Part shown: piece by piece, positions 25,024-33,749 of the stretch
Layout of the letters: each line of letters opens with the position of its first letter
Numbering within the stretch: position 1 is the stretch's first letter
NCBI RefSeq assembly: GCF_014647915.1
Contig: NZ_BMQC01000003.1
Coordinates: 248,001 to 312,000 of the forward strand
Length of the DNA: 64,000 nt
Direction of reading: 5' to 3'
Source: Pilimelia terevasa
Lineage (GTDB): Bacteria > Actinomycetota > Actinomycetes > Mycobacteriales > Micromonosporaceae
Notes under the pieces: model-generated
Told to the model about the DNA's origin: nothing
What the model saw: only the letters and a program-made list of their open reading frames with translations
The model's database searches: none
Position numbers and translations under genes: made by a program

Positions 25024-25614
25024 ATGAACACCAGGATTCTCCTCGGCGGCGCGGCGGCGGGCGTGGTCGCGGCGGCGGCGGCGCTGGCGGGCGTCACCGC
25101 CGGGTCGGCGGCGCCGGCAGCCCGCCCGGTCGCCGCCCAGGCACCGGACACCCGCGGCGACGGCAGCGTCGACGACCACCCGACGCCCGACGACAGCCCC
25201 GGCGCCGGCAGCCCGCGGCCCGGCCCCGGCGGTACCGACGACGGCGCGGCGGGGAGCGGCTCCGGGGCGGACACCATCGGGCCGGACGCTTCCAAGCCGG
25301 GCGCTTCCGGGCCGGCGCGGGCGGCGGCGGCGCGGGCCGCGCTGGCGCGGGTCGGCGGCGGCCGCGTCGTCTCGGTCGAGGCCGAACGGGAGCACGGCGT
25401 CGCCGGCTGGCGGGTCCGCGTCATGCGGGCCGGGGTGCGGTACGACATCGACGTGGCCGCGGCCACGGGCGCGGTGACCCGGGTGCGGGCCAAGGACTCC
25501 GGCCGCCGGTCGGGTTCCCACGCGTCGGGTTCCCAGCGGTCGGGGGACGACGGCGGCCGGCACGGCGGCGACGACCGCGGGCGCCGGCACGGCGGGCACG
25601 GCGCCGACGACTGA
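25024..25614 (+). CDS. Secreted PepSY-domain protein
   Basis: The 196-residue product has a signal sequence (hydrophobic Ala/Gly-rich segment to about residue 30), a disordered Asp/Pro/Gly-rich linker, a PepSY domain (about 95-158: A-A-A-R-A-A-L-A-R-V-G-G-G-R-V-V-S-V-E-A then R-Y-D-I-D-V-A-A-A-T-G-A-V) and a charged Arg/Gly/His/Ser/Asp tail. PepSY domains often inhibit proteases or modulate sensors. Its position after a two-component pair is a frequent arrangement and suggests it is a target or an accessory sensor. Confidence 0.75.
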   Translation: MNTRILLGGAAAGVVAAAAALAGVTAGSAAPAARPVAAQAPDTRGDGSVDDHPTPDDSPGAGSPRPGPGGTDDGAAGSGSGADTIGPDASKPGASGPARAAAARAALARVGGGRVVSVEAEREHGVAGWRVRVMRAGVRYDIDVAAATGAVTRVRAKDSGRRSGSHASGSQRSGDDGGRHGGDDRGRRHGGHGADD

Positions 25615-25738
25615 GTCGCGGGCGGGTGACGGTGCGGTGCGGTCCAGCGGGTGATTGCGTCGGCGGTCCGGCGAGGTCCGGCCCGGCGGGTGGCGGCACG
25701 CGCGACCATGGACAGGTCAGCCTGATCGGAGGTCCGCC

Positions 25739-26467
25739 ATGGCCCGCACCGTCCGTCGCGCGCTCGCCGGTACCGCGCTCCTGCTCGCCGGGTCGCCGCC
25801 GGTAGTCACCGGGTCTCCGCCGGCGCTCGCCGGGGCTCCGCCGGCGCTCGCCGGGTCACGGCCGGCCGCGGCGGCCGGCCCGGGCGGCGGCGCCGCGGCC
25901 GGGGTGCGGCCCGCCGCCGCGCCCGCCCTCGGCTTCCGGCTGGCCGCGGCCGCCGGTACCGGGTGCCCGCGCCGGAGCGCCGTGCGGCTGACGTCGTACG
26001 CGCCGGGCACCCTCCTGCTGCGGCTGCCCGCGGCGGCCGTGCGGGCCGGCGCGCGCAGCGGCGGTACCGCGACGGCCCGGCGCGACTGCCGGGCACAGGT
26101 CGCGGTGACCGTGCCGGCCGGGTACCGCTGGCGGCTGGACAGCATCGCGGCCAAGGGCCGGGCCTGGCTGCCGGCGGGGGCGACGGCACGCGCGTTCGTC
26201 TTCACCACCGAGGTCGGCGACGTGGAGGGAACCGTGCAGGTGGCCGACCTCAGCGGCCCGTACCGGCGCGCCTGGGTCGGCCTGTTCCCACCGGAGAAGA
26301 GCGACAGCAGTCAGTGCGGCGCGGCGGCCGAGAACCTGCTGGTCGGCCTGAGCACCGACGTGACCGTGGCGGATCCGCGCCGCGACGACGCGCTGCTGAC
26401 CCTGCCGGCGAGCGCCGCCGACGACTTCGCGGTGGCCCTGGGCCTCACCGCCCACCCCTGCGCCTGA
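25739..26467 (+). CDS. Secreted four-cysteine protein, DUF4360-like (dispersed paralogue)
   Basis: The 242-residue product carries a signal region and then the same four-cysteine frame as the array at 42763-46437: Cys76 in G-T-G-C, Cys117, Cys193 and Cys241 near the C-terminus, with spacings 41, 76 and 48. Two disulfides are likely. The N-terminus is odd: four 21-bp repeats encode G-x-P-P-like heptads just after the hydrophobic start, lengthening the leader. GGAGG lies 6 bases before the ATG. Unlike the array, it has core-like G+C. The function is unknown. Confidence 0.65.
   Translation: MARTVRRALAGTALLLAGSPPVVTGSPPALAGAPPALAGSRPAAAAGPGGGAAAGVRPAAAPALGFRLAAAAGTGCPRRSAVRLTSYAPGTLLLRLPAAAVRAGARSGGTATARRDCRAQVAVTVPAGYRWRLDSIAAKGRAWLPAGATARAFVFTTEVGDVEGTVQVADLSGPYRRAWVGLFPPEKSDSSQCGAAAENLLVGLSTDVTVADPRRDDALLTLPASAADDFAVALGLTAHPCA
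25790..25873. repeat. Four in-frame 21-bp repeats in a signal-peptide region
   Basis: Units start at 25790, 25811, 25832 and 25853; units 2 and 3 are nearly identical. They encode heptads G-S-P-P-V-V-T, G-S-P-P-A-L-A, G-A-P-P-A-L-A and G-S-R-P-A-A-A. Since 21 bp keeps the frame, copy number can change without breaking the gene. Confidence 0.75.
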
Positions 26468-26509
26468 CCCGCCGCGCCGGACCGATCCGGGACCGGGCCC
26501 GAGCCCGGG

Positions 26510-26701
26510 TCAGGCGTAGCCGTCGAAACCGCCCGACAGGTGGGAGAACACCACGGACCCCTGGGCGGCGCCGCGCAGCGCCTGGAGCAGGTCCGCCTGG
26601 GCGTTGACCTGCGCCTGGCGGGCCTGCGGGTCGGGGGCCTGGCCGGCCCTGCCGATGTCGAACGCCGCCGCCCCGTTCGCTCCGGTCGCACTGACCGACA
26701 T
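26510..26701 (-). CDS. Possible small protein of unknown function
   Basis: A 63-residue frame with mixed composition (M-S-V-S-A-T-G-A-N-G-A-A-A-F-D-I-G at the start, Q-A-D-L-L-Q-A-L-R-G-A-A near the end), less Arg/Pro-biased than random frames here. It fills the gap between genes at 26467 and 26870. The start may be ATG 26701 or GTG 26734. No signal peptide, helix or known motif was seen. It could be a real short gene or chance. Confidence 0.35.
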   Translation of the reverse strand: MSVSATGANGAAAFDIGRAGQAPDPQARQAQVNAQADLLQALRGAAQGSVVFSHLSGGFDGYA

Positions 26702-26869
26702 CCCGGTACCGCCTTCGGTGAGGGGCCCGGACACCCGGGCCGCTGGACGCTGGCACAGGGGTGATCGGCCGGCGCGGAGGATTCCTTAGCGCGGATTCCG
26801 GGCCGGTCCCCCGCTAGTCTGCGGAGGCGAGACCCGTGCCGACCCAAGGACGACGACCCAGGAGGATCC

Positions 26870-27277
26870 GTGGCCTCTCGACTGAACCCCTACATCAGCT
26901 TCGCCGGCGACGCGCGCCAGGCGATGGAGTTCTACCAGGGCGTGTTCGGCGGCTCCCTGCGACTGAACACCTTCGGCGAGTCCGGGTACCCGGGTCCCGA
27001 GGGCGCCGACCAGATCATGCACGCGATGCTGGAGACCCCCGGCGGGTACACCCTGATGGCCTCCGACACCCCGCCGGGCATGACGTACGACCCCGGTACC
27101 AACATCGCGGTCAGCCTCAGCGGCGACGACGAGGACGAGCTGCGCGGCTACTGGGAGAAGCTGACCGCGGGCGGCACCGTCTCGGTACCGCTGGAGAAGC
27201 AGATGTGGGGCGACGTGTTCGGCGCCTGCGCCGACCGGTTCGGTATCCAGTGGATGGTCAACATCTCCGACGCGTGA
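26870..27277 (+). CDS. VOC-family (PhnB-like glyoxalase) protein
   Basis: The 135-residue protein has the 3-demethylubiquinone/PhnB-type vicinal oxygen chelate pattern: N-P-Y-I-S-F-A-G-D-A-R-Q-A-M-E-F-Y-Q-G-V-F-G-G, then H-A-M-L and the end Q-M-W-G-D-V-F-G-A-C-A-D-R-F-G-I-Q-W-M-V-N. Members bind small molecules or metals; the reaction of this subgroup is mostly unknown. GTG at 26870 follows AGGAGG by 4 bases. Single gene. Confidence 0.85.
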   Translation: MASRLNPYISFAGDARQAMEFYQGVFGGSLRLNTFGESGYPGPEGADQIMHAMLETPGGYTLMASDTPPGMTYDPGTNIAVSLSGDDEDELRGYWEKLTAGGTVSVPLEKQMWGDVFGACADRFGIQWMVNISDA

Positions 27278-27373
27278 CGCCGGGTGCGGGTCGGGCCGGC
27301 CGCGGTCCCCGCACGGGTAGGACGGGGGCGCGCGCGACTGTTCCCGGCGCCGCCGCCCTGACAGAATTCTCAT

Positions 27374-27913
27374 ATGGACGAACGGTGCGTGTTCACGGCG
27401 GTGAACTTCATCTGGACGGGCGCCGTCACCGGGATGACGCCCGCCCGGCTGTTCTGGATCCTCGACGGGGCCACCGGCGGGGCGTTCCACGCCGCTGACC
27501 TGCGGCTGGCCGACCGGCACGTCTCGTACTGCCGCAGCGGCCCCGGCGGCGGGCTGATCCGCGTCCCGCCCGGCCAGGCCGCGCGGTGGCGGACGGCCGC
27601 CGACGTCCTCCTCGACGAGCTGCGCGTCTGCGGCGACGCCTGGGACCGGGTGCGGCGCCGGCAGCGCCAGCCACACTGGCGGCTGCCGTTCCTGCGCACC
27701 CGGCTGACGGTCCGGCTGCGGCACGCCGACGGGGCGTACCGGCGGCGGGTCACCGCCGCCACCCGGGCGTACCAGCCGTCGTACACCGCCGTCGCCCGGG
27801 CGGTCGCGCAGGAGCGCGGCCGGCAGTCGGCCCTGCACGAGGAGCGCGAGCGGGCCGACCCGGCGGACCGGTGGGAGAACTTCGCCTGGACCCCGCACCC
27901 GGACGGCGACTGA
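27374..27913 (+). CDS. Hypothetical protein, Arg-rich
   Basis: The 179-residue protein has no signal peptide or membrane helix. The N-terminal third (V-F-T-A-V-N-F-I-W-T-G to L-A-D-R-H-V-S-Y-C-R-S-G-P-G-G-G-L-I-R-V) is well mixed; the C-terminal half is rich in Arg and aromatic residues. I do not recognise it. CAGAAT 6 bases before the ATG fits a leaderless start. It stands alone, followed by a convergent gene. Confidence 0.55.
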   Translation: MDERCVFTAVNFIWTGAVTGMTPARLFWILDGATGGAFHAADLRLADRHVSYCRSGPGGGLIRVPPGQAARWRTAADVLLDELRVCGDAWDRVRRRQRQPHWRLPFLRTRLTVRLRHADGAYRRRVTAATRAYQPSYTAVARAVAQERGRQSALHEERERADPADRWENFAWTPHPDGD

Positions 27914-27997
27914 CCTCCGACGGCCGCCGCCCCCGGACCGCCGCAGACCGCTCCCGGTGCGCGCCCGCCCCACGCGCCCGCTGCCGGCGCGGGCCGG

Positions 27998-30358
27998 CTA
28001 CTGGCGTTCGAGCAGCGGGCCGTCCGCCGCCGGGCGGCCGTCGAGCGCGACGAGCAGGTCGCGGACGCGCTCCGGCGCCATCGGCCGGGCGAAGTGGTAG
28101 CCCTGCGAGAGCTGGTACCCCATCAGGTGCAGTTGCCGGGCCTGCGCGGCGCTCTCCACGCCCTCGGCGACCACGCCGAGGTCCAGCCCGTTGGCCAGGC
28201 TCACCACGGCGGTGGCGATCGTCGCCTCCGCCGGGCTCTCGGTGATGTGGTCGATGAACGACTTGTCGACCTTGAGCACGCTGACCGGGATGTTGCGCAG
28301 CAGGCCCAGCGACGAGTGGCCGGTACCGAAGTCGTCCAGCGCGATCGCCACGCCCAGGTCGGCGATCTCCCGCAGGGTCTGGGCCGCGGCGCGGCTGTCG
28401 AAGACCGCCGTCTCGGTCAGCTCGATCATCAGCCGCTCCGCCGGCAGCCGGGAGGCCGCCAGCGCCGCCGACACCCGCCGGGAGAAGTGGGCCTCCCGCA
28501 GTTGCCGGGCCGAGATGTTCACGCTGACCGTCCACGGTCCGGTGGCACCGTGCCCGTGCAGCCAGTCCGCCGCCGTCCGGCACGCCTCCTGCAGCACCCA
28601 GGCGCCCAGCGGCACGATCAGCCCGGTCCGCTCGGCGGCCGGGATGAACTCGTCCGGCGACACCACGCCGCGGCTCGGGTGGTCCCAGCGGACGAGCGCC
28701 TCCGCCCCCACCGGGTGCCGGTCCGGCAGCCGCACGACCGGCTGGAACAGCAGCCGGAACTCCCCCCGCTCCATCGCCAGCCGCAGCTCGGCGCCGAGCT
28801 GGGCGTCGTAGTGGGCGCGCTCGTCGAGATCGGGGTGGTAGCTCGCGTACTGGCCCTTGCCGGCCTCCTTCGCCGCGTACATCGCCAGGTCCGCGCGCCG
28901 CAGCACCTCCGTGCTGTCCAGCCCCGGCTCCACGTCGGCGATGCCGGTGCTGCACCGCACCAGCAGGTCGTACCCGTCGATCCGCACGGGCATCGACAGC
29001 GCCTGGCCGATCCGGTCCAGCACGCTCGTGCCGGCGGTGACCGTCTGCGCCGCCAGCAGGATGGCGAACTCGTCCCCGCCCAGCCGCGCCACCGTGTCCT
29101 CCGGGCGGACGCAGCCGCGCAGCCGCTCGGCCACCGCGACCAGGAGCTGGTCGCCGATGACGTGGCCGAGCCGGTCGTTGACGGCCTTGAAGTCGTCCAG
29201 GTCGATGAGGACCATGCTGCACGGCACCGCGTCGCGCAGCGCCTCGGCCATCCGCGTCTCCAGCAGGCGCCGGTTGGCCAGGCCGGTCAGCGCGTCGTGG
29301 GTCGCCTGGTGGCTGAGCTGCGCCTGGGCGTCGCGGAGCTGCCGGACGGTGGCGTCGACGCGGGCCAGCAGGCGGGCGTTGTCGCGCAGGGCGGTGATCT
29401 GCCGGTACACCACCAGCGCCGTCAGCGTCACCACGGCGGCGGCGAGGAGCGCGTCGTCGGGGTCGTCGAACCGGCGGGCCGCCCACAGCAGCAGCGCGTC
29501 GAGGGCGGCGACCGCGGCGTACGGCAGGTAGCTGAACCGGCGCCCGCGCCGGGCACCCCGCGCGGGCGGGCACCCGGCGCGGGACTGCCGCCGGGCGGCC
29601 AGCACGAGCCCGGCCGAGACGACCGGGATCGTCACCGCCGCCGAGGGCAGGCCCAGCGCCGGGGTCAGGACCGGCGAGGCGGCCCCCAGGGCGGCGCTGA
29701 CCCCCACCGCGGACGCCAGCAGGTACAGCGCGCCGCGGTCGACGCCGCCCACCCCGACGAGCGCGAGCCTCACGAAGGTGAACACCGCCACGAACGCCAG
29801 CAGCACCACGGCCAGCACGGTCAGCGTGCCGCGGGTGTCGTTCCACGAGTCGAACCGGCCGAACGACAGCCGCCACGCGAACATCCCGACGGTCAGCACC
29901 ACGATCAGCGCGTCGATGAGGAACCGGCGGCGCTCGATCCGCGACACGGCGGCCCGGGCGGGCAGCCGCAGCAGCGCCCACAGCAGCGTGGCCACGCCGG
30001 CCAGGTGGACGCTGACGGTACCGGCGGTGACCGGCGTCACGTCCGTGGCCGCGTACAGCAGGTCGTCCCGGACGCTGAGCAGGCTCGCCACGCCCTGGAG
30101 ACCGATCGACGCGGCCACCAGCCGCCAGAACCGCCGGCCGACCGGCGCCTGGCCGCTGCTCCCGGCGACCCGCCAGCAGTACGCGGCCGTCAGCCAGGCC
30201 GACGGGGCGGCGACGGTCCAGCCGGCCAGCCGCGGCGGTCCCCAGCCGGCACCGATCACCACGCACCAGGCCACAGTGCACAGTGCCGCGGCCGCCACCA
30301 GGGCGCCGGAAAGGGGGCACCGCAGTGGTGCCGGCAGCACGCGGGCGAGTCTCGACAC
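27998..30358 (-). CDS. Membrane-bound GGDEF-EAL protein (c-di-GMP turnover)
   Basis: The 786-residue protein has about eight N-terminal membrane helices (to about residue 320, with a cytosolic Arg-rich loop), a GGDEF domain with intact G-G-D-E-F at 427-431 and an EAL domain with E-A-L at 553-555, plus E-L-T-E-T, D-D-F-G-T-G and V-V-A-E-G. Both catalytic sets look complete, so it may make and degrade cyclic di-GMP, with one activity dominant. In actinomycetes this signal governs development and antibiotic output. GTG at 30358 follows GGGAGG by 5 bases; GTG at 30364 overlaps that site. Confidence 0.9.
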   Translation of the reverse strand: MSRLARVLPAPLRCPLSGALVAAAALCTVAWCVVIGAGWGPPRLAGWTVAAPSAWLTAAYCWRVAGSSGQAPVGRRFWRLVAASIGLQGVASLLSVRDDLLYAATDVTPVTAGTVSVHLAGVATLLWALLRLPARAAVSRIERRRFLIDALIVVLTVGMFAWRLSFGRFDSWNDTRGTLTVLAVVLLAFVAVFTFVRLALVGVGGVDRGALYLLASAVGVSAALGAASPVLTPALGLPSAAVTIPVVSAGLVLAARRQSRAGCPPARGARRGRRFSYLPYAAVAALDALLLWAARRFDDPDDALLAAAVVTLTALVVYRQITALRDNARLLARVDATVRQLRDAQAQLSHQATHDALTGLANRRLLETRMAEALRDAVPCSMVLIDLDDFKAVNDRLGHVIGDQLLVAVAERLRGCVRPEDTVARLGGDEFAILLAAQTVTAGTSVLDRIGQALSMPVRIDGYDLLVRCSTGIADVEPGLDSTEVLRRADLAMYAAKEAGKGQYASYHPDLDERAHYDAQLGAELRLAMERGEFRLLFQPVVRLPDRHPVGAEALVRWDHPSRGVVSPDEFIPAAERTGLIVPLGAWVLQEACRTAADWLHGHGATGPWTVSVNISARQLREAHFSRRVSAALAASRLPAERLMIELTETAVFDSRAAAQTLREIADLGVAIALDDFGTGHSSLGLLRNIPVSVLKVDKSFIDHITESPAEATIATAVVSLANGLDLGVVAEGVESAAQARQLHLMGYQLSQGYHFARPMAPERVRDLLVALDGRPAADGPLLERQ

Positions 30359-30472
30359 CGTCACCTCCCTCCACGGTGGGCCGGCGTCGGTGCGGCTGAG
30401 GCCGAGGGTAGTGGATCGGCGGCGGCGCCGACGGGCGACGATCCACAGTCGCCCGTCCGGCCCGCACGTGCC

Positions 30473-31231
30473 TCAGCGGTAGACGGCGGTGGCGAGGTCG
30501 CCGACCGCCCGGCGGGCCGCGGCCGCCACGTGGGCGAGCGCCGCCACGGCCGGCTCGTCCGCCGCCGCCAGCCGCCGGGTCGCCGCGTCGACCGCGGCCC
30601 GGACCTCGGCGGCCGGCAGGTGGAAGTACAGCGTGTCCTGGATGCCGAGCGCGCCGACCAGCGCGCACAGCGCCTGGGCCGCCGGGTCGGCGTCGCCCCC
30701 GGTCGCGGCGGTGCGGGCGCGGCTGCGGGCGCGGACGGCGAGCCGCGGGTGGTCGAGCCGGTACGCGGGGCGCCGCCAGCGCCGGTCCGCCCGGGTGAGG
30801 TGGCCGGCGGCCACCGCGGCGTCGCGCACCGCCTCGTACAGGCCCGGCGCCAGCACCCGGAGGGCGGCGGGGTGCGGCAGGCTCCACCCGTGGCCGCGGA
30901 TCGCCGCGAGCGCCCCGGCGGTCTCCGCGTCGCGGACCGGGGGCAGCCCGCGGGGGTCGCTGAGGCTGACCCGGCTCGCGTCGGCGGCGAGCCGGCCCGC
31001 GCGCAGGAGGTCCACGATCCACGCGGCGGCCAGCCCGAGGGCCAGGGCCGGCCGGTGGACCCGGGGCCGGAAGCCCCGGTGCTCGTCGTGGGCGAGCAGG
31101 AACAGCTCCTCGCGCACCGGCCGCGGCGCGGCCTCCGGGTCCGCCGCGGCCCAGTCCGCCGCCACCCAGCCGACCGTCGCCTCGGCGGCGGTCGCCCCCT
31201 CGGCGCGCGCCGCGGCGGCCGGGCCGGTCAC
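30473..31231 (-). CDS. GPP34 (Golgi phosphoprotein 3-like) family protein
   Basis: The 252-residue protein has the bacterial GPP34 pattern: R-E-E-L-F-L-L-A-H-D-E near residue 42, A-L-A-L-G-L-A-A-A-W-I-V-D-L-L, paired helices and a final helical segment. Eukaryotic relatives bind phosphatidylinositol 4-phosphate; bacterial ones are uncharacterised but frequent in actinobacteria. The N-terminal 40 residues are Ala-rich and variable. The GTG overlaps the stop of the amidase gene (GTGA), an unusual partnership. Confidence 0.75.
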   Translation of the reverse strand: MTGPAAAARAEGATAAEATVGWVAADWAAADPEAAPRPVREELFLLAHDEHRGFRPRVHRPALALGLAAAWIVDLLRAGRLAADASRVSLSDPRGLPPVRDAETAGALAAIRGHGWSLPHPAALRVLAPGLYEAVRDAAVAAGHLTRADRRWRRPAYRLDHPRLAVRARSRARTAATGGDADPAAQALCALVGALGIQDTLYFHLPAAEVRAAVDAATRRLAAADEPAVAALAHVAAAARRAVGDLATAVYR

Positions 31232-32232
31232 CGGTACGCCTCCGCCGCCGCGCGGAGCCGGGCGTGGGCGCCGTCGTACGCCGGCCCGCCCGGGACGAAC
31301 CGCTTGTCGACCGCGGCGAGCATCGTGTAGTTCGCGTCCACCACGTTGCCGACGGGCGCGGTCCCGGCCTGGGACAGCAGTTGGTAGGCGTCCAGCGTCT
31401 CCAGCCCGGTCAGGGCGCCGACCCAGCCGACGAGGTCGCGCTGGCTCATCCGGTACGCGTCCTCCAGCGGGCGGGCGGAGCCCGCGGACATCAGCTCCGC
31501 GTCGGACTCGATCCGCGGCGTCGGCGTCGGTACGCCCTTGATCAGGTCGACGAGGAGGACCGTGGACATCGCCGCCTCGACGGCCACCCCGCACGCCTCC
31601 CCGTCGCCCTGGCGGGCATGCCCGTCGCCGATGGCGAACAGCGCGCCCTCGACGAACACCGGCAGGTACACGGTGGCGCCGGGCCTGATCCGCGGCGTGT
31701 CCAGGTTTCCGCCGTGGGTGTCGGGGACGATCGTCATCCGGGCCTCGCCGGCGGCGGGGGCGACGCCGACGGTACCGAGCATGGGCGCCAGCGGCAGGTC
31801 GACGGTGACCGCGGACCGGCGGGCCGCGTACCGCACCGTCCCGGCGGCGGCGTCGATCTCGTACCGCCACACCCGCTCCTCCAGTGCCGGCTGCAGCGTC
31901 GCCGTGGCGTGGGTACCGGTCAGCGCCCCGAAGTGCGGGAACGTCGAGGACATCCCGTGGTCGCGGGTCGGCGTGATCGAGACGACGTGCAGGGCGAGGG
32001 TGTCGCCCGGCACGGCCCCCGCCACGTGGAACGGACCCGACACGGGGTTGAGGTACGGGAACCGGCAGACCCGCGAGGGCAGGTCGTCGACCGTGCGCAC
32101 CCGCCCGCCGAAGCAGTCCTCGGTGGCGATCCGCACGGCCTGGCCGGGCCGCAGGTGGGCCACGGGCGCGACGCCGCCGAAGGTGTAGGCCAGCGCCCCG
32201 GGCGCCGGGGCGTACTCGTACAGATCGGTCAT
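31228..32232 (-). CDS. Acetamidase/formamidase family protein
   Basis: The 334-residue protein matches FmdA/AmdA amidases: Y-T-F-G-G near residue 16, V-H-L-R-P-type start, F-G-G-R, N-P-V-S-G-P-F-H-V, D-T-H-G-G-N-L-D, the metal/active-site region I-G-D-G-H-A-R-Q-G-D-G-E and M-S-x-R-D-L-V at the end. These hydrolyse formamide, acetamide or short amides to ammonia and acid in the cytosol. It is flanked by a permease and a GPP34 gene with 4-base overlaps, so the operon probably imports an amide or amine and releases nitrogen from it. Confidence 0.88.
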   Translation of the reverse strand: MTDLYEYAPAPGALAYTFGGVAPVAHLRPGQAVRIATEDCFGGRVRTVDDLPSRVCRFPYLNPVSGPFHVAGAVPGDTLALHVVSITPTRDHGMSSTFPHFGALTGTHATATLQPALEERVWRYEIDAAAGTVRYAARRSAVTVDLPLAPMLGTVGVAPAAGEARMTIVPDTHGGNLDTPRIRPGATVYLPVFVEGALFAIGDGHARQGDGEACGVAVEAAMSTVLLVDLIKGVPTPTPRIESDAELMSAGSARPLEDAYRMSQRDLVGWVGALTGLETLDAYQLLSQAGTAPVGNVVDANYTMLAAVDKRFVPGGPAYDGAHARLRAAAEAYR

Positions 32233-33620
32233 CGGGACTCCCGGTCGGCGGACAGGCCCGGCAGGCGCGGCCGGCGGCCCGTGGCGTACATGGCGGCGAG
32301 CACCGCGACGCCGACGGCGAGCCAGGCCAGCCCGACCCGCTGGGCGAGGACGTTGGCGTGCACGGCGACGGCCACCAGCACCCCGGCGCCGAGCAGCGGC
32401 AGCAGCACCTGGGTGAGGAACCGCGGGCGGCGCCCGCCGCGCCGGTGGTGCCAGACCACCGACACGTGCAGCACGACGAAGGCCAGCACGGCGCCGAAGT
32501 TGATCAGTGAGGAGAGCAGCGCGACGCCGTCCGGGCGCCGCGCCATGTACACGCCCAGCCCCAGCGACACCGCGGCCACGGCGACGATCGCGTTGGTCGG
32601 CACCGCGTGCCGCACCGACACCCGGGCCAGGAACCGGGGCAGTTGCCGGTCCCGCGCCATCGCGTACAGCAGCCGGGACGTGGCCACCTGGGCGACCAGC
32701 GCGTTGGCCACGCCCCAGGCGAGCGCGGTCGCCACGGCGGTCAGCGTCGCCAGCCAGGCGCCGCCGGCGACCCGCGCCGCGTCGTAGAAGGCCGTCCCGT
32801 CGGGGTCGCCGCCCGCCAGCAGGGCGGCCGGCTCCGGCACCAGCAGCGAGGCCACCCACGTCTGCACGATGAACAGCGCGCCGGCCAGCAGCAGCGCCGC
32901 CGTCATCGCGCGGCCGATCTGCCGGGCGCCGCCGCGGTTCTCCTCCGCCAGCATGCTGATGCCGTCGAAGCCGAGGAACGACAGCATCGCCACGGACACC
33001 GCCGCGAACACGACCGGCCAGGAGAACGTCGCCGCGTCGTACACCGGCCCCCAGTCGAACCCCCGCCCCCGCCCGACCGACAGCGCCCACAGCCCGACGG
33101 CCAGGAACAGCGCGAGGACCACCACCTCGGCCACCAGGAACACCCGGGTCACCGCCGCGGTGAGCCGGATGCCGAAGCTGTTGACAACGGTGTTGAGCAG
33201 CACGAAGCCGACCAGCCACAGCACCGTGGGCACGGCCGGCAGCACGGCGTGCATCGCCACCCCGGCCACGAGGTAGAGCAGGCAGGGCACGAGGACGTAG
33301 TCGAGCAGCACCGCCCAGCCGGCGAGGAAGCCGACCGGCGCGGCGATGCCGCGGCCGGCGTAGCTGTAGACCGAGCCGGCCATGGGGAACGCGCGGACCA
33401 TCTGGGCGTACGAGTTCGCGGTGAGGATCATCGCGAGCATCCCGACCCCGTACGCGAGCGCCACCATCCCGCCCGAGGCGCTGAACACCGTGCCGAAGAT
33501 CCCGAACGGCGCGATCGGCACCATGAAGATCAGCCCGTAGACGAGCAGGTCCCCGAGGCCGAGTGTGCGGCGCAACTCCTGGCGGTAGCCGAACCGCGCG
33601 ATGGATTCGTCGTCGCCCAC
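32229..33620 (-). CDS. APC-superfamily amino acid/amine permease
   Basis: The 463-residue protein has 12 predicted membrane helices. The start of helix 1 (L-I-F-M-V-P-I-A-P-F-G-I-F-G-T-V) and A-G-S-V-Y-S-Y-A-G-R in helix 2-3 match APC transporters of the YfnA/putrescine type, as does F-L-G-F-D-G-I-S-M-L-A-E-E. GTG at 33620 follows GGGGAGG by 5 bases. Its stop overlaps the amidase ATG. It probably imports an amino acid, amine or amide that feeds the amidase. Confidence 0.85.
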   Translation of the reverse strand: MGDDESIARFGYRQELRRTLGLGDLLVYGLIFMVPIAPFGIFGTVFSASGGMVALAYGVGMLAMILTANSYAQMVRAFPMAGSVYSYAGRGIAAPVGFLAGWAVLLDYVLVPCLLYLVAGVAMHAVLPAVPTVLWLVGFVLLNTVVNSFGIRLTAAVTRVFLVAEVVVLALFLAVGLWALSVGRGRGFDWGPVYDAATFSWPVVFAAVSVAMLSFLGFDGISMLAEENRGGARQIGRAMTAALLLAGALFIVQTWVASLLVPEPAALLAGGDPDGTAFYDAARVAGGAWLATLTAVATALAWGVANALVAQVATSRLLYAMARDRQLPRFLARVSVRHAVPTNAIVAVAAVSLGLGVYMARRPDGVALLSSLINFGAVLAFVVLHVSVVWHHRRGGRRPRFLTQVLLPLLGAGVLVAVAVHANVLAQRVGLAWLAVGVAVLAAMYATGRRPRLPGLSADRESR

Positions 33621-33652
33621 CGGGCGCCTCCCCGTCGACAGCGGACACGTCA

Positions 33653-33665
33653 GGCCACAATGGCC
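33653..33665. repeat. Small dyad in the permease promoter region
   Basis: GGCCA-CAA-TGGCC, a perfect 5-bp dyad 33 bases upstream of the permease start. It could be an operator but is short enough to be chance. Confidence 0.25.
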
Positions 33666-33749
33666 GGTCGCGCCGCCGGAGGGAAGACCCCCGCCCCGCC
33701 CCGGAGCCGAATGCGCCACAAATCGTGACCATTCTGGTCGGCGCCGGAC

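Noticed and set aside
26468-26515. Hairpin GACCGGGC/GCCCGGGTC after the dispersed four-cysteine gene
   Set aside because: The stem is short and imperfect and overlaps the end of the possible small minus-strand gene; not distinct enough to call a terminator.
27750-31330. Open frames of over 1000 codons on both strands over the GGDEF-EAL and GPP34 genes
   Set aside because: They overlap conserved genes in other frames and have biased Arg/Pro/Gly composition without motifs.
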